Source of the DNA: Flectonema sp. DT1601
Lineage: Eukaryota; Euglenozoa; Diplonemea; Diplonemida; Diplonemidae
Reading direction: 5' to 3'
Assembly (NCBI GenBank): GCA_964019425.1
Contig: OZ025810.1
Location: 434,001 to 498,000, forward strand
DNA: 64,000 nucleotides
Below the pieces are notes generated by a model that saw only the letters and a program-made list of their open reading frames with translations, did not search any database and had not been told where the DNA came from. Every line of letters begins with the position of its first letter. The stretch's first letter is position 1. A program made the position numbers and the translations under genes. Below, one piece after another: positions 32,996-45,304 of the stretch.

Positions 32996-33613
32996 CTACT
33001 TCATTGCCATTGCTGGAGGAGGTTTAATAGTATGTGCCCAGTCTTGAAGAGCTCTTAATTTGTCCTTGAGGGAAGTGTTTTCATGTTGGAGAAGTCGAAT
33101 TTGCTTCGCATCAGTAGCAGAAGATTTGCGAGAATTATCAAACTTATTTGTTGATAACGAAGTAAGTGATGTTCGGCTCTGCTGTGAGCCGATTGACGAA
33201 GTACGAATCCGACTTGTCGACGATCGACGTGCTAATTGAGCTTTAAGATTCTCTATCTCGGAATCCCGAATTTTAAGATCCTTTTCAAGAGTTTGAACCC
33301 TTTTAAGAGAAGCCTGTTTTTGTTCCTTCGTGTGATAATATAATTTTCTCAAATCAATAAATCTTCCTTCCAAAACAGACTGATACTCCGCATCAACCTC
33401 CTGCTGGTCTTCCATGACTCTGTCACTATTTTCTGTAATGTGATGTCGTTGTGGTTCATGAACAACAACACATCTGTCAATACCTTTCTTATTAGTATGA
33501 GGTGTCTTCCTTGCAGGGCTGGTCACCATTAACAAGTCACTGCTACCAACAGTTTCACCCAGAAAGTCTATATCCTGCATCTCAGTAAGGAAGCTTAGCT
33601 CGGCATTTGGCAT
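32996..33613 (-). CDS. Small coiled-coil protein
   Basis: 205 residues from MPNAELSFLTEMQDID (ATG 33613); an upstream in-frame start would include a Lys-rich stretch encoded by the splice-acceptor tract and is rejected. Helical heptads span ~75-135 and ~175-205, separated by a Ser/Thr/Arg-rich linker (SSTSRIRTSSIGSQQSRTS) that looks like a phosphorylation-prone segment. It lies directly downstream of CFAP46 in the same array, so a ciliary or cytoskeletal role is a reasonable guess but only a guess. Confidence 0.75.
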   Translation of the reverse strand: MPNAELSFLTEMQDIDFLGETVGSSDLLMVTSPARKTPHTNKKGIDRCVVVHEPQRHHITENSDRVMEDQQEVDAEYQSVLEGRFIDLRKLYYHTKEQKQASLKRVQTLEKDLKIRDSEIENLKAQLARRSSTSRIRTSSIGSQQSRTSLTSLSTNKFDNSRKSSATDAKQIRLLQHENTSLKDKLRALQDWAHTIKPPPAMAMK

Positions 33614-33890
33614 CTTTTTTTTCCCTCGTTTTCTTTTTTTTTTGTCGCTGCTGTTAAGTAATGAAATCAAATGAGTGTTACAAAAAATTATTTTCAACAG
33701 TGAAAAAAAAAAAAGCCTCAAAACAGTACCAAAATAATCTTACAAAATATTATTTAACGAGGACGGGGGGGAGGATGCTCTTGAGTGACACGGCAGTCTG
33801 TCGAGTTTATTTTGAAAAAAATAACCTCCCCTTTCCTCCTCCTAAAAGACCTTACGACACTAACTGCCAACCAATAAGACTTACACTCAG
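33614..33890. other. Spacer downstream of CFAP46
   Basis: About 280 bp holding the CFAP46 3' untranslated region and the presumed acceptor of the coiled-coil gene. No gene was seen; a plus-strand open frame across it is antisense to CFAP46. Confidence 0.5.
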
Positions 33891-36800
33891 TTATATCACC
33901 CCCCAAGTAATTAGATTACATCGTTCCCAAAGGGTCTGTCCGCTGGCAGTTGGGAGTTTAAGGTCTTTGCTGCTGTCTTTTTCTTTCTTAGTGGTGGCTT
34001 CGTCAGTGGTCGGGTCGGATGTACGGCCCGAGTGTAAGTATTCCGGGATTGAAATACCTTTTTCAAGGCATGTTAGGAGTGCTTTAGTACAGTTATTTGA
34101 GCACACAACAGAGACTGGTAAATGGTTACCAAACAGTGTCGGTAATCCCCTACAAAGAAGGAGGAGAGAGATGTTATGCGGAGCTTCAATCGCAAGGAGG
34201 TGGTCGGATTTTTTTGTATCCTGCTGTTGAATTCTACGAGCTGAGTGTGGGTCTAGTGATAAATCATTGATAATTGCGCTTCTTGTTTTTGATAAATCGA
34301 GACCTGCAAGAACCTCTACACGAATAGCATTACACAGCCTACCAGGAACCACAACTATACAAACACCCGTACAGCTTTCCATTAGTACTTTACATTGATT
34401 TTCAGAACAAGCTCCAGAAACACCATTCGAACCAGGCCTTCCCTTCTCACCAGATATGGCTGCTTGTATACTTCCATTTGTTTCATTGTAAATATCAGAG
34501 ACGTAATGCATTCCTTCTGCCTTTAACCCTCCTGATACTTGTTCTATTCTGGCCTCGTAGTGCCAAGGTGAGATGTCTCGAGTTGTTGCTTTGATGTTGG
34601 GAGATTTGAATGGAGTTAAAAGTTCTAATGGAAAAGCGAGGAGTTCTTCACATGCGCAGAGAATGATATTCGATATCGAGGTATCAGAGATAATTGAAAT
34701 GAGAGGTTCGAATACTGGAGAGAGTAAGTCGTTGAGAGACGTAACAAACTCCTCAAATCCGATTTGATGAGCAGCTTCATCTAAAGTAACGTCACCCGAC
34801 AAACCAGATGAACACTCTGACATTAACACAGACAGCTGTTCCTGAAGACTTTTCATCTTTTGAACTTTCATTTCAATCCTCGACACTCCAATGACTCCAC
34901 CTGATTTAAAACAAACACAATATAGATGTTGATGTTTGTCACCAATGTGTAAACTGACACAGATGCTATTCATTGGGAGTTGAGGAATCGACGGACTTCC
35001 ACTTTCGGTATTAAATACTCTCAGCGTTCTATAAATTAACGATGAGTCGTAGACTGATCTTTGAGCATTCACAAAACGATCAGAGGTCGCCATCACTGGA
35101 GTTGTGTATGTCAAGTCTTCAAGTCTCTCCTGGAGAATCTTTTCTTTGCTACGAGGATGTGCTGCTTGCATGTATAGTGCGATACAATACTTTGATAGTT
35201 TTAGTCCTTGAGAGAGGGCGATGTACTTACCCGCAAGACCAATTTCATTGACGGACATATAAAAGCGAGCTGTGTAGTGAGCGAATGTAGACGCCAATTC
35301 CCAATCATCTATTTTCATAAAGAAATCAACTGCTTGGATAAGACAATCTCTACACCTTGAAGCGATGTGATTATTTGATATGTTTGGGATGTCTTTATCA
35401 GATGCTGGCATTTCATTATTTGGGTCAATGTCTTGAGCTGCCTTACCTCCTTTTTTACCTTTCCCAGCATCTAATTCATCTGCTCCAGGTCCAAGCTGTG
35501 CGAGGGTCTTTGTAGACCAGAGATCGTCTATTGCAGTGCTGTGGGGATCACTTTCCATTCCTTTTCTAGCAAGTTGGACTTGTTTTTTAGTATTCAAAGC
35601 CGATTCCATTACAGATAATAATGAAATTCCGACTTGTCCCAGTGACTTGAAGTAATCTGAAGTTCCAGGACAGAGATTTGAAAGAGAAGCCTCAGCTACC
35701 GCGCAAGCATCGTGAGGTGAAACGTGATAGTCTCGTGAACAACCAGGTGTGTGTAAGCTTGCTTCTTCTAGTGCTTGCACTTCTGTGTCTGAATCAGAGC
35801 TACTCAGGTCATCTGAATCATAACTAGTAGACTGTTGTTTTGATCTTACATCTCTCTGCTTCTTAGTAAACGTCATAAACTTTATCCCGACTCCAGATCT
35901 CATGAAAGCATCAAGCTTCTCATCTCCTCCAGGGTTATCACTCTCTATCACCGCTGGTACTAATAAATGCCTCCTCCTTAAAAGTGAATTTATCGTGTGC
36001 CTTCTCAGAATATTTTTTGATATTCTTCGTTCAACTTCAGCCTTAATCAGATTCACACTGTGAACTACCTTAAACGAATCCATTGACGGGTATGGAAGTG
36101 TTTCATTTGATACACAAGTACATATGTCACTACAGGATAGTAGTATTTGATGTTGGTCACTTAATATTTGTTTAGCAGTCCGAAGAACGTCAGGTTCATA
36201 AATCGATAATTGCATTTGATTTAACGACAAGTCTTGTAACTGCGACATTAGAAGTCGAGGTCGTATTGACGCAGTTCCTCTGTTGCCTAACCACTGCGCT
36301 GCTTTTTGAGTCGCAGCTGACCAAAAATCTCTCAACTCAGTCGGCAAAGACGTACAGACTCTCTTTGAATAATCTCTCGCAACTAGTTCTATAAATGAAC
36401 ACAGAAACATTCCTTTATATGACACGAATTGAGCATGCTGTGCTGCAGAACTAGGGCATGAGAGTCTTGATTCAGCAGTACCTGCTACAGATAAGAGAGT
36501 TTCAGGAGGAGCAGAAGTTTTCAAAAGGTGCTTTACTTTGGTCAGTAGAATAAGAGTGACTTCCTCAGCATGGAGACTTACTTGAAAGTTTGGTTGGGAA
36601 AACTCTCCAACTTCAGAGAGGAGTTTCTCTGCGTCATCAAGACGACCTTCCCTTTGATAAATATCAGCCAGCGTAGTGTTACACAATGCGACTGTTATTC
36701 CATCCTTCCAAGCTTCAGCATGTATTAATGCTTCTTGAGTTAGTACTCTTGCTTGACTCACGTAATGATCTCGTAGTAGTAGTCGAGCTTCACTAAGCCA

Positions 36801-39800
36801 GACGTGATACACAGCGCTCTGTCTACCCTCAGCTACTGATACTGATATAGTTATGGCTGGTGATGATGGAACTGGTGGGTTTGCTAATATTTCTTTCAGA
36901 TCTTCAAGCAACTCTCTCCTGCATGCCTCCGTTAACACTCCGAGAGGTTTTGATTCTCCATCAAAGAAAACAGAATGTAAATATCTACTAATCGGTTCAA
37001 GTGACAGCTGTTGATGAATTCTAATACAATGATGAGCATTACGAGACAGCGCATGTGACAGCGCTGATCTGTGTAGTGATCCAAGAAGTAAAAAACACCT
37101 CTCAACACATAAACAAGTTAATATTTGAAAATCCATTTTCTCTTCTTCGAGTATTCCAATGAGCATTCTTAATTGGGATAGAGCGAAGTTTGCATCCTCT
37201 AACGAAGAAGGACATAGAATCTTTGATGATCCTTTACAACTTTTGAGATAATTTAATACATCAGTTGGTAACGTCCATCCCGTCCAATTTATTGCTCGTT
37301 CAGGAATTTGTAATTCTGGGATTCCCTCAGCAGCTGTTCTGTGAGACTTTCTTCTTGAATTAGATCCAGTTTTTTTACGTAAGTTGAGTTCGGTAGAAGT
37401 GTTTAAGAGCATTTTTGCGTATTGAGAAACCGCAAGTTGGATGTACACAGAGTATTCAGGACTTGATCTTCCCATGAGAGCAGCCAGTAATGTGTATGAA
37501 CCAGCGAGAGTCAACAACTGTGAAATAGTTATGTCTGAACTTCTTGATGATGTCGTCGGAGCAGTTGTTGGTTTCGTTGTCATTTTAGTTGTTGACACAA
37601 CACTTGCTCTACTGGCCTTACTTTGACTCTCAACAGACATTGCTCCTATTGAAGATCGTTCTATTGTTGATTGACTGCCAAGTCTTTTCATTGAATGTTG
37701 TTGTTCAGAACTACTACTGGTAAGATCACATGCATATTTTAGTATTAATAATGAGTTTTGAAGTGGTTGGTTATGGGTGTATAACCAAACTGCTAATTCT
37801 GACAATGCAGCACTTTGTAATCCAGGCTCACTTTCTACCGTTTGAATAGTCTGATGAAGAGCATCCAACTGATCTGTTTCAGTGTTTGCACACCTGCTGT
37901 ACATCAACCAAGCTCTGTACTGTGTAGCAATATCGTATCCTTTGACTTCTCTTAACATATCTCTAATTTGAACTGCTGGTTGGTTCATTTTACAACGAAA
38001 CTGAACATTTGCTTCCCACAGCGGTCGATGCTGTGATCTAGGAAGCCTAGAGAATGCTTGCTGCATGGTTTTCAGACCTATCTGGTACTCGGCACGGTCA
38101 CGACACGTTTGGATTTTACACAAGTAGAGATCGAGGACTTTGATTTGGTCATCCTCGTCAAGATCTGATATCTTAATAACAGGATTATCAGAGAAGGTTG
38201 ACAACAGACTAGTGAGTGATTGTTGAATAAGGAATCGTGATACTACACTTGCAGCAAATGGTTGAGCAAAGTTATGATACAAATGAAGAATTTGAATAAG
38301 ATTCCGCTTTTGAACTTCTCCTCGACTTCTTAAAGCAAACGTAGCAGCAGCACTCAAATCCTCAAGAGCTTTCTTTCTGAGGGTGGTTTGCGTTCCCTTT
38401 TGCTGACATTTTGGATCGACAAGTCCCACTGTAGCTCTTGCTGATTGCTGTAGTGCCATACTAAACCAAGTGAAGTCAGTAGCAACAGCCTTTGGAGGCG
38501 GTAAATTAACTGGTTCTGAGATAATTGTTGTTTTTTGTTTCTCATTTGCTTTGCCTGTTTTGGTTTGAGTTTTTAAAATGTTAATTAAGAGGTGACGTGT
38601 GGCACACTGGTGGAATAGAAGTGAGACAAACCTTTTTTCTCAACTGGCTCACCCTGAGCGTGCTTAGACACTGCAGCTCCCGTCACACCAAGACGACCCT
38701 GAGACTCCAAGTCCTTCGCTAGCTGACACGCTTGAATAGCACATCTGGGAAGAGACGGCTCTGCCAGAGCAACTTGCGCAAGTCGTGCACAGAGCTCAAC
38801 ATTCGTTGCTTTTGTGAGGTCAGCCAAAGCTTCTTTGAGGTATTTCTCTTTGTCAGATTTTTCAGTCACATTTTTAATAATTTCCAGAGTGACAATTAGT
38901 TTTTCTTGTGGACTATCGAATGCAGCTTTGACAGGAATATCTGGAATCTTACCCGTCTGAAGTCTCTTTGTAGCAGCAAGCAAGAATAGAACTTCCTTCG
39001 CATGCATCGGTGATGGGAGAGCAGAAATACATTTTTCAGCGATCTCTTCAGCTTCCTTGAGGAGTGGGCTATCAGATGTGATTGAGAACGTTGACAAATC
39101 GTATTCAGGATTTTGTAAATCATCTTCACAAGGAATGAAAACTTTACTAACGACGTACTCCTGAAGAAGTATCGTTATATAACAACTAGTGATTCTTTGT
39201 AATAATTCAGCATCGTATGGTGAACACTGAGGTATCAATCCAACATCAGGAAGCACCAAAGTGTTATATATATTCTGCAAGACTTTCTTTGTCGGAACAG
39301 TCATTGCCTTGGACACAGTATAACAAGCAATCTGTTTACCAGCTGCGGATTGCAAGAGAGAATTATAAGTTTCGATATTAGGACAGGGTTGTCCTTCAAG
39401 GTATAACATTTCCATAGCTGGTTGAATTCCGCTGTTTTCTGCATGTGAACGAGCGACTACTTCGTCGATGTGAACTTTTCCAGTTTGAGAATTAAACGAA
39501 ACGTTTATCGCGACGTTACCATTTTGCTCTCGCTGAACTTGAAATTCCTGAGTGTGAGTTTGCAATAACGATTTATTAGTAATTGCAGTACTATACACAG
39601 TAAGGAATCTCGCTGCTACGTTAAGAACCAACCAGGCATCGGAATTATCTTTCTGAGGTGAGAGCAGTCCCGGACATAACTCCGTGGCCTTTGAAAAATA
39701 ACCGTTGATTTCTTCCTGAGCAGACAAGACCATCTTTCGTAATTTCTTCTCTTCAGAAGGTTCCTGACAGTTATAAGAAGTCTGTCCGATATGAAGTGGT

Positions 39801-42006
39801 TCTGACATATCAGGACTTGAGTGTTTAAGTTCCAAACAAACGGCTTCAACGGCTGAAAAACAGGCAACCACCTGATCGATTCTCAACTGTCTTTCTGTGT
39901 GTTGATCCCACTTTTGTGATATTACTATCGGCCAGATTTCTCTGACGAGTGGTACCATGCGGGGATGCTTTAGCTTCCATGTTGTTTTCATTAAGTTCGA
40001 CCACAGAGCACCTCGTAATCGCTGAACAGTACGGTCTGTGACGAGGTTGTCTGTTTCCACAAGCAATTCTTGAGCTGATTTTAGAGTGTGAAGTAGTGAT
40101 CCGACTTGCTTTGTATCTTGTGCTCTGTCTAATAATAGCTGTACTTCTTCTCTGGTAACTCTCTCTGTTTTTTTAGATTTGTTTATTTAAATGAAATACA
40201 TCCTCCCCAAGTAAATATTAACATACCTTTTTCAATCGAATCCTTTGCTGCTGCGCGATCAGGAACGTAGTAGAGGTTTGACTTGAGTTCAAGACGTTGT
40301 TTCATTGGAAGGAGAAATCGATCCAGTGGTCTAGAAAATCCATGCATCGCAATCTCTTCTTCAGATGAGATGTAGTCGATTGCGAGTGCCTGCGATGATC
40401 TAATAATCGCTTTAGCGACATATTCATCTGATAAATCTTGAATTGCTAATTCATTTAATATTTGTACTTTTAATCGATGCAGATTACTACTCGTCGCATC
40501 AAGAGCTTGTAATGCTGCCTGTAAAGGCTTCGCAGCTAACGAATGATTAGTTTTATCTAACAGAGGAAGACAACTATTCCACATCAACACACATCCTATT
40601 TGAATGAGTGATATGTTATGTGTTCGTAGAGCTGAGCTTAATGCTTTTACAAGACTTCTGATTCCTGACATGATCTTTGAAACGAAGTCAGGTGTTAGTC
40701 GGTTTGAAGTTGTTTCTTTAAGTAAATCATATCCACCACATGTCTGGATAGCCATAACTGATAACGTATATTCCGCAAACACTCTCGCAGTTAGAGATTG
40801 CGAATGACTTGCCCTTCCAGCAATGTCAATAGCAATGGCTGGAAGTTGATAGTCAGATGCGAGTGTTCCTATTTCAGTTGAGACATCGAACAGGTCTTTT
40901 GTGATGGTCTTTCCTCCATTTTCTTTATTCTTCCGTATAACTTTTGAATATTCTTCGAATAACAGATATCTTTCTGACCTTTCAGGAGTTAAATCAGACA
41001 GCGGATCGTTAACCAATGGAGGGAGAGGATGCAATGCAGCCAGTAGTCCTATTTCAGAGAACAGTTCCTCTCTTTCGATGAGTTCTAATTTCTCTTTTTG
41101 TTGAGCTGAGTTATCACTTTTACTCCGTCCAAGAGTAGCTCCTACGAGAGTGTTTTGAGATAAGTCAATGTATGCTCCTTGGAGTTCAGCAGCTTGTTCT
41201 GATTCAGAAATTAATTTTGAATATACACATTGACATGCAACTATACCACGTATAATACCAGTCTGACTACCTGATTTCACGGGTTCTATTTTCAGAGAAT
41301 ATTGAACTCTCTTTAGGGGGTTTTTAAGGTTGTCAAGACCGTACTTATCACAAAGTTGAATTGCTGTGGTTATGCTTTGTTTTGGATCTTTACCGCTGCT
41401 GGCCTCTGCAACAGCTAACCGCATCATCCACAAAACACGAACAGGGTAGTTTTTATAATTTATAATCTCAAGAGTCTGATTGATTTCTCTCAATGAGTTA
41501 ACGAGGAATGAATTAGTACCTTGTCTGTACAGAACTCTAGCAGCATTCCAATAGTGAACGCTGCCTTGGACTACAAGGTACGCGAATCTATCTTTTTGCT
41601 GCAACGCTAAATTAATACCTCCGACAGCTCTGAGGATTGCAGTCTGGGTATTGCTTACTAAGACATCACCAACTTGTCCAATTGTTTTTTCTGTTAATAA
41701 CGCGCATTGCATAAACATGTATCTGGCTTGTAGATCTATCGTTGATGGTCTTCTAGCTGCCAATAACTTTAAACAATTTTCTACTATAGACCAATCATGT
41801 ACTGAAGCTCCAGCTTCAGCACAGTACAAGAATAGATTACAAGAGACAGGTTCTCCTCTTCGGGTTCCAATTACCACAGTATCATCAACTGCGCTTACCA
41901 AACTTAAATACGCTTTTCGCAATGCAGCTAATGCCTGTGGATGCTTATCTTTGAGGATACGAACATTATAAAGCTGTGCTGCTATTCGTTGCTCTACACT
42001 ACTCAT
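33891..42006 (-). CDS. CFAP46: CFAP46, central-apparatus C1 projection protein
   Basis: Three exons: 40227-42006, 38632-40164 and 33891-38554. Both introns are phase 1 (donors GTATGT and GTTTGT, acceptors ending AAACAG) and total 7977 nt, 2658 residues (human ~2715). The N-terminal half is TPR-like helical repeat beginning MSSVEQRIAAQLYNVRILKD. A PDZ-like segment lies at ~800-885 (HIDEVVARSHAENSGIQPAM, LYLEGQPCPNIETYNSLL). A Lys/Gly linker (AGKGKKGGKAAQ) falls in the C-terminal third. The last ~350 residues have a CHAT/caspase-like outline, IILCACEELLAFPLELL. CFAP46 is a C1d scaffold that binds CFAP54 and modulates dynein through the central pair. The stop is TAA, and acceptor TTATTTTACAG precedes the ATG by 38 bases. 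Confidence 0.88.
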
Positions 42007-42284
42007 GTTGGGGAACGGGAAGTGTGTTCGGCCTGGAAGGCCCTGTAAAATAAATTAAGCCCTGAATCAAGCATCCAACCTACCAATTGAGATATGCGGG
42101 TTACCTGGTAAGAATACAAAGGTTTTGATTGTGTTTAATAATTGAAATAACAACAAAAAAACAAAACAGAATAATAAATAAATAAATAACGATAGCGTGT
42201 CGTCCACATGGAAAAGTGGAAGCAGACAAAACACGAAAACAAAGCTTAAAAAAAAGTGTAAATAATTTATTTTTTCCCCCTTTC

Positions 42285-43811
42285 TCACAACACTCTCCCA
42301 CACCTGCTAGGTGGGAGTGACTCGGGTAGGAACGGTGTCGTGGCACCGAAATTGCTGTACACAGCCTCTCGTTTTTCACTATCAGCAATGCGAGATAAAA
42401 GTCGTTTGTTTAGACACCTTTCATGTTCAGTCATCGATTGCGGTATTAGATTCTGTTTGTCGAATATTTGACGACGAACATCATTAAAATTCCTAACGTC
42501 TACCTGTCGGCGATGCTGCTTTATTATCAACTCTGCCTCGGCTGCAGACTGAGCATCTCTGATAACTCGATCTTTCTCTATCCTTGCAGAGATAAGGTCT
42601 GCATGCTTTAGTTGTTCGCGGTGATCAATTTGTCGTTGCAAGAATCGAATTCGGTTGAGTTTTAATTTTTCAGACCGCTTTCGTTTTTCAGCTAATTCAG
42701 CGGCCTCCCTGTCTGCCCTCTCAACAGCAGCATTAATCGCAACTTTCTCATCGTGTGCCGCACGCTCTTGCAGTGATGCAGATATCGCGTTGCCCATTTC
42801 TGCCTGTTTCGCTTGTCTGGCTGACAGAGCTTTTAATGTTGCGTCTCGTTCTGCTTCTTGTTTATTAAGCTTCTCTCGGTATTGTTGAGCTAGGACGAGG
42901 TCGTGTTCATGTTCCTGCTTCTCTGCTAAGGATTTTAAATTCTGCTGCCTAGCGTTGATTACGCTATTTCGAGTGACGTCTTCCTTGGCTTTCTTTCGTT
43001 TGTCAGCCTGATGCTGTAGTTCTTTTGCTTCTTCTTCTTGCGAGCGTTTGAAAAGTTGTTCTTCTTCGTATCTGCGGACTTCCTGCTCACGTGTCTTTCG
43101 ATATTGTCGGTCGCGTAACTGTTGGTCTCTGGCTTCCTTCTCTAGTTTGTGGGCTGCTTTTATTCGTCGTAAGTCTTCTTGTTCTTCTTCCTTCCAGCGT
43201 TTCCATCGAGCTTCTGCTTCTTGATGTTCTGCTTTGTCTCGTTCTTTCTCAGCTTCCTTTGCTGATTCTCTCATCTTAACCTGTTCGTCTAATGCTTCTC
43301 GTTGTCGTTGCATGCGAGCGTGTTTTTGTTGTGTACGCTGAATGTTGTCTTTAATATGATCAGAGTAATCAATTTGAGCAACCTTCGCCCACATGTCTTC
43401 TTGAATTACACGACGACGTTGTTCATGAACAGATGGAGGTGATATCGTTAAATTATTTATAATGTCAGGTGATGGCGGTCTTGGTACAAGTTGGATGTTA
43501 TCTTCAGAGAAATGACTTCGTTCATCATCATTTAGAGGAGATGAATTAATATTAACACCAATCTCATTCGCTATTCTTCTAATTGCTTTATCGGATGCAT
43601 TGCCGCTTCGGAGTAGTTCTTCCAACTGTTCTGCAATTTCTTCTTCCTCTACTTCAGATAATCTCATCTTTGTACGCTTTCTATACATTTTCCTCACCTG
43701 CAATACCAACAAGGGAAGAACTCTTTTTAATCTTTTCTCCGCAGCAATACTTTGCTGAAGAAACAGCTGACTGCCGGTGAAGTCCGTGTGGCTACTCGCT
43801 GCACTCGACAT
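42285..43811 (-). CDS. Long coiled-coil (trichohyalin-like) protein
   Basis: 508 residues. A short N-terminal part holds an acidic helix (LSEVEEEEIAEQLEELLRSG) and a Pro/Asn linker. Residues ~130-470 form almost uninterrupted charged helix rich in Arg, Glu, Gln and Lys (EQEVRRYEEEQLFKRSQEEE), as in TPH-domain and trichohyalin-like ciliary proteins such as MNS1 or CFAP45 relatives. I cannot assign an orthologue. It is the gene immediately upstream of CFAP46, starts 12 bases after AACTTTGGTAGG with acceptor TTTAATACAG before it, and ends in TGA. A doublet-microtubule or axonemal role is inferred from context and composition. Confidence 0.75.
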   Translation of the reverse strand: MSSAASSHTDFTGSQLFLQQSIAAEKRLKRVLPLLVLQVRKMYRKRTKMRLSEVEEEEIAEQLEELLRSGNASDKAIRRIANEIGVNINSSPLNDDERSHFSEDNIQLVPRPPSPDIINNLTISPPSVHEQRRRVIQEDMWAKVAQIDYSDHIKDNIQRTQQKHARMQRQREALDEQVKMRESAKEAEKERDKAEHQEAEARWKRWKEEEQEDLRRIKAAHKLEKEARDQQLRDRQYRKTREQEVRRYEEEQLFKRSQEEEAKELQHQADKRKKAKEDVTRNSVINARQQNLKSLAEKQEHEHDLVLAQQYREKLNKQEAERDATLKALSARQAKQAEMGNAISASLQERAAHDEKVAINAAVERADREAAELAEKRKRSEKLKLNRIRFLQRQIDHREQLKHADLISARIEKDRVIRDAQSAAEAELIIKQHRRQVDVRNFNDVRRQIFDKQNLIPQSMTEHERCLNKRLLSRIADSEKREAVYSNFGATTPFLPESLPPSRCGRVL

Positions 43812-44038
43812 CTCCTACCAAAGTTCTGTATTAAAGGAAGGTAAGACAAAAATGACACTTTGTACAGAAATCACATTAAAGAAAATCCTTCACAGGGCGG
43901 AGATCGTTATTGAAATCTGTAACAGAAGAATAATAGCAATAAGTAGGTAGGATTGTTTAATCCAACAGTGCAATAGTTTTACCAACTATTAACCTCGTCT
44001 GCATTGTTATATTATTAAATAAGTGTCTGATGACTTCT

Positions 44039-45181
44039 TCAAGTAGCCTTTAGAAGAAGGTAGTTGTGTTTCTCAACGTACTTTTCTGCAGCACCTCTCA
44101 ATAGCTTCCAACTCTTAATTTTTTCAACAGTGTCAGTGAACTGCTGAGAGTCGTTTATACTAACGGATAATTCCAACATAGCCATATACAAAGAGGAATA
44201 ACTCCCAAAACCACAGTTGTAGGCAGACTGAAATAACAACCGAGCAAGTGAAACAGCCGAGTGAGAAGGATCTCCCGCAGCTTTTTCTTGACAAGAGTTT
44301 ATTGCTAATCGGTAGGTTGTGCAGTCGGGATTTATTTTATCAGATGACATTCTACGAAGGATATCCATACAGGCTTTAAAATTACAATCTGTGACATAAA
44401 CTACCAACAGTCGATTGTAAAACACGAGATCCAGTTTAAATCCAGCCTTCTTCACCATCGCTACAATCTTTTCAGCAGCAAGAACATTATGATGTGATTC
44501 ACTTCCACATGATGCGAGTACAGCAGAGTACATTACTAAGTCTGGGTTTTTAACTATTTCTAAAAATCTAAAACCGACTTTCGGAGGGACTGCAGGAGCA
44601 ACAGTTGTATACAGCATCATCATCTTATCGGAATTGTTGCGAAATCTTATCGTTGCCTCTTCCAATGCAGCGTATATATCAGGAAGAGGTTTGGTAGCAG
44701 CAGTTAACCGAATGTAGTAGAGAAAGGAGACCTCATCGGGCTTTAGATGAGGAGTGTCATTTAACATTCTCCAATAGTAGTCGACAGTTGAATAGTTTTT
44801 TGATAATGTGTGAACTTTTAATACTTGGTTGAAATCTGCTACGCTGATTGTTAGTTTTCGAGATCTCATTTCCGCAAAGAGATCGTCACAGTGCTGAGTC
44901 GCTCTGGCGCTTGCTAAATTTGATAAGGCGATTGAGAATGTTCTGGTTCCTAATGGAGTTCCGAAGTCTTTATAATCTCTCAGTCGATTCCGTATCAGTT
45001 TTGAAATTTCCAACGCCCTTCGTGTGCCTTTACTCGTACACTGCTTGCATGCAATACTTAAATCTCTTGCTGCGTCATAGTCGCTTGATACTTTTTTAGG
45101 CTGCACTGCACCTGGTGGTACCCTAGCACCACTGATGCTTACAGAATGATTTAATGCATGCAGTATGAGGCATTGCCTCAT
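44039..45181 (-). CDS. Pentatricopeptide repeat (PPR) protein
   Basis: 380 residues from MRQCLILHALNHSVS. I chose ATG 45181 because CATTCTCACAG, a good acceptor, lies 9 bases before it, which excludes the longer in-frame reading. About seven to eight helical-pair repeats of ~35 residues cover ~60-370, for example LVFYNRLLVVYVTDCNFKAC and PDCTTYRLAINSCQ. PPR proteins bind organellar RNA one repeat per base. The Arg-poor, Cys/His-bearing N-terminus could be a mitochondrial presequence. Targets cannot be read without the repeat code and an organelle genome. The stop is in an AG-rich context at 44039. Confidence 0.85.
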   Translation of the reverse strand: MRQCLILHALNHSVSISGARVPPGAVQPKKVSSDYDAARDLSIACKQCTSKGTRRALEISKLIRNRLRDYKDFGTPLGTRTFSIALSNLASARATQHCDDLFAEMRSRKLTISVADFNQVLKVHTLSKNYSTVDYYWRMLNDTPHLKPDEVSFLYYIRLTAATKPLPDIYAALEEATIRFRNNSDKMMMLYTTVAPAVPPKVGFRFLEIVKNPDLVMYSAVLASCGSESHHNVLAAEKIVAMVKKAGFKLDLVFYNRLLVVYVTDCNFKACMDILRRMSSDKINPDCTTYRLAINSCQEKAAGDPSHSAVSLARLLFQSAYNCGFGSYSSLYMAMLELSVSINDSQQFTDTVEKIKSWKLLRGAAEKYVEKHNYLLLKAT

Positions 45182-45304
45182 TGAAATTAACTGTGAGAAT
45201 GAGTAGTAGTATGCTTTTACCAAGAGTAGACTAACAAAAAAAAAAAAAAAACCTTTTTAAGTAGCTATCCTTTTAATATTGCTATCTGTTTTTCTTTTTT
45301 TTTT

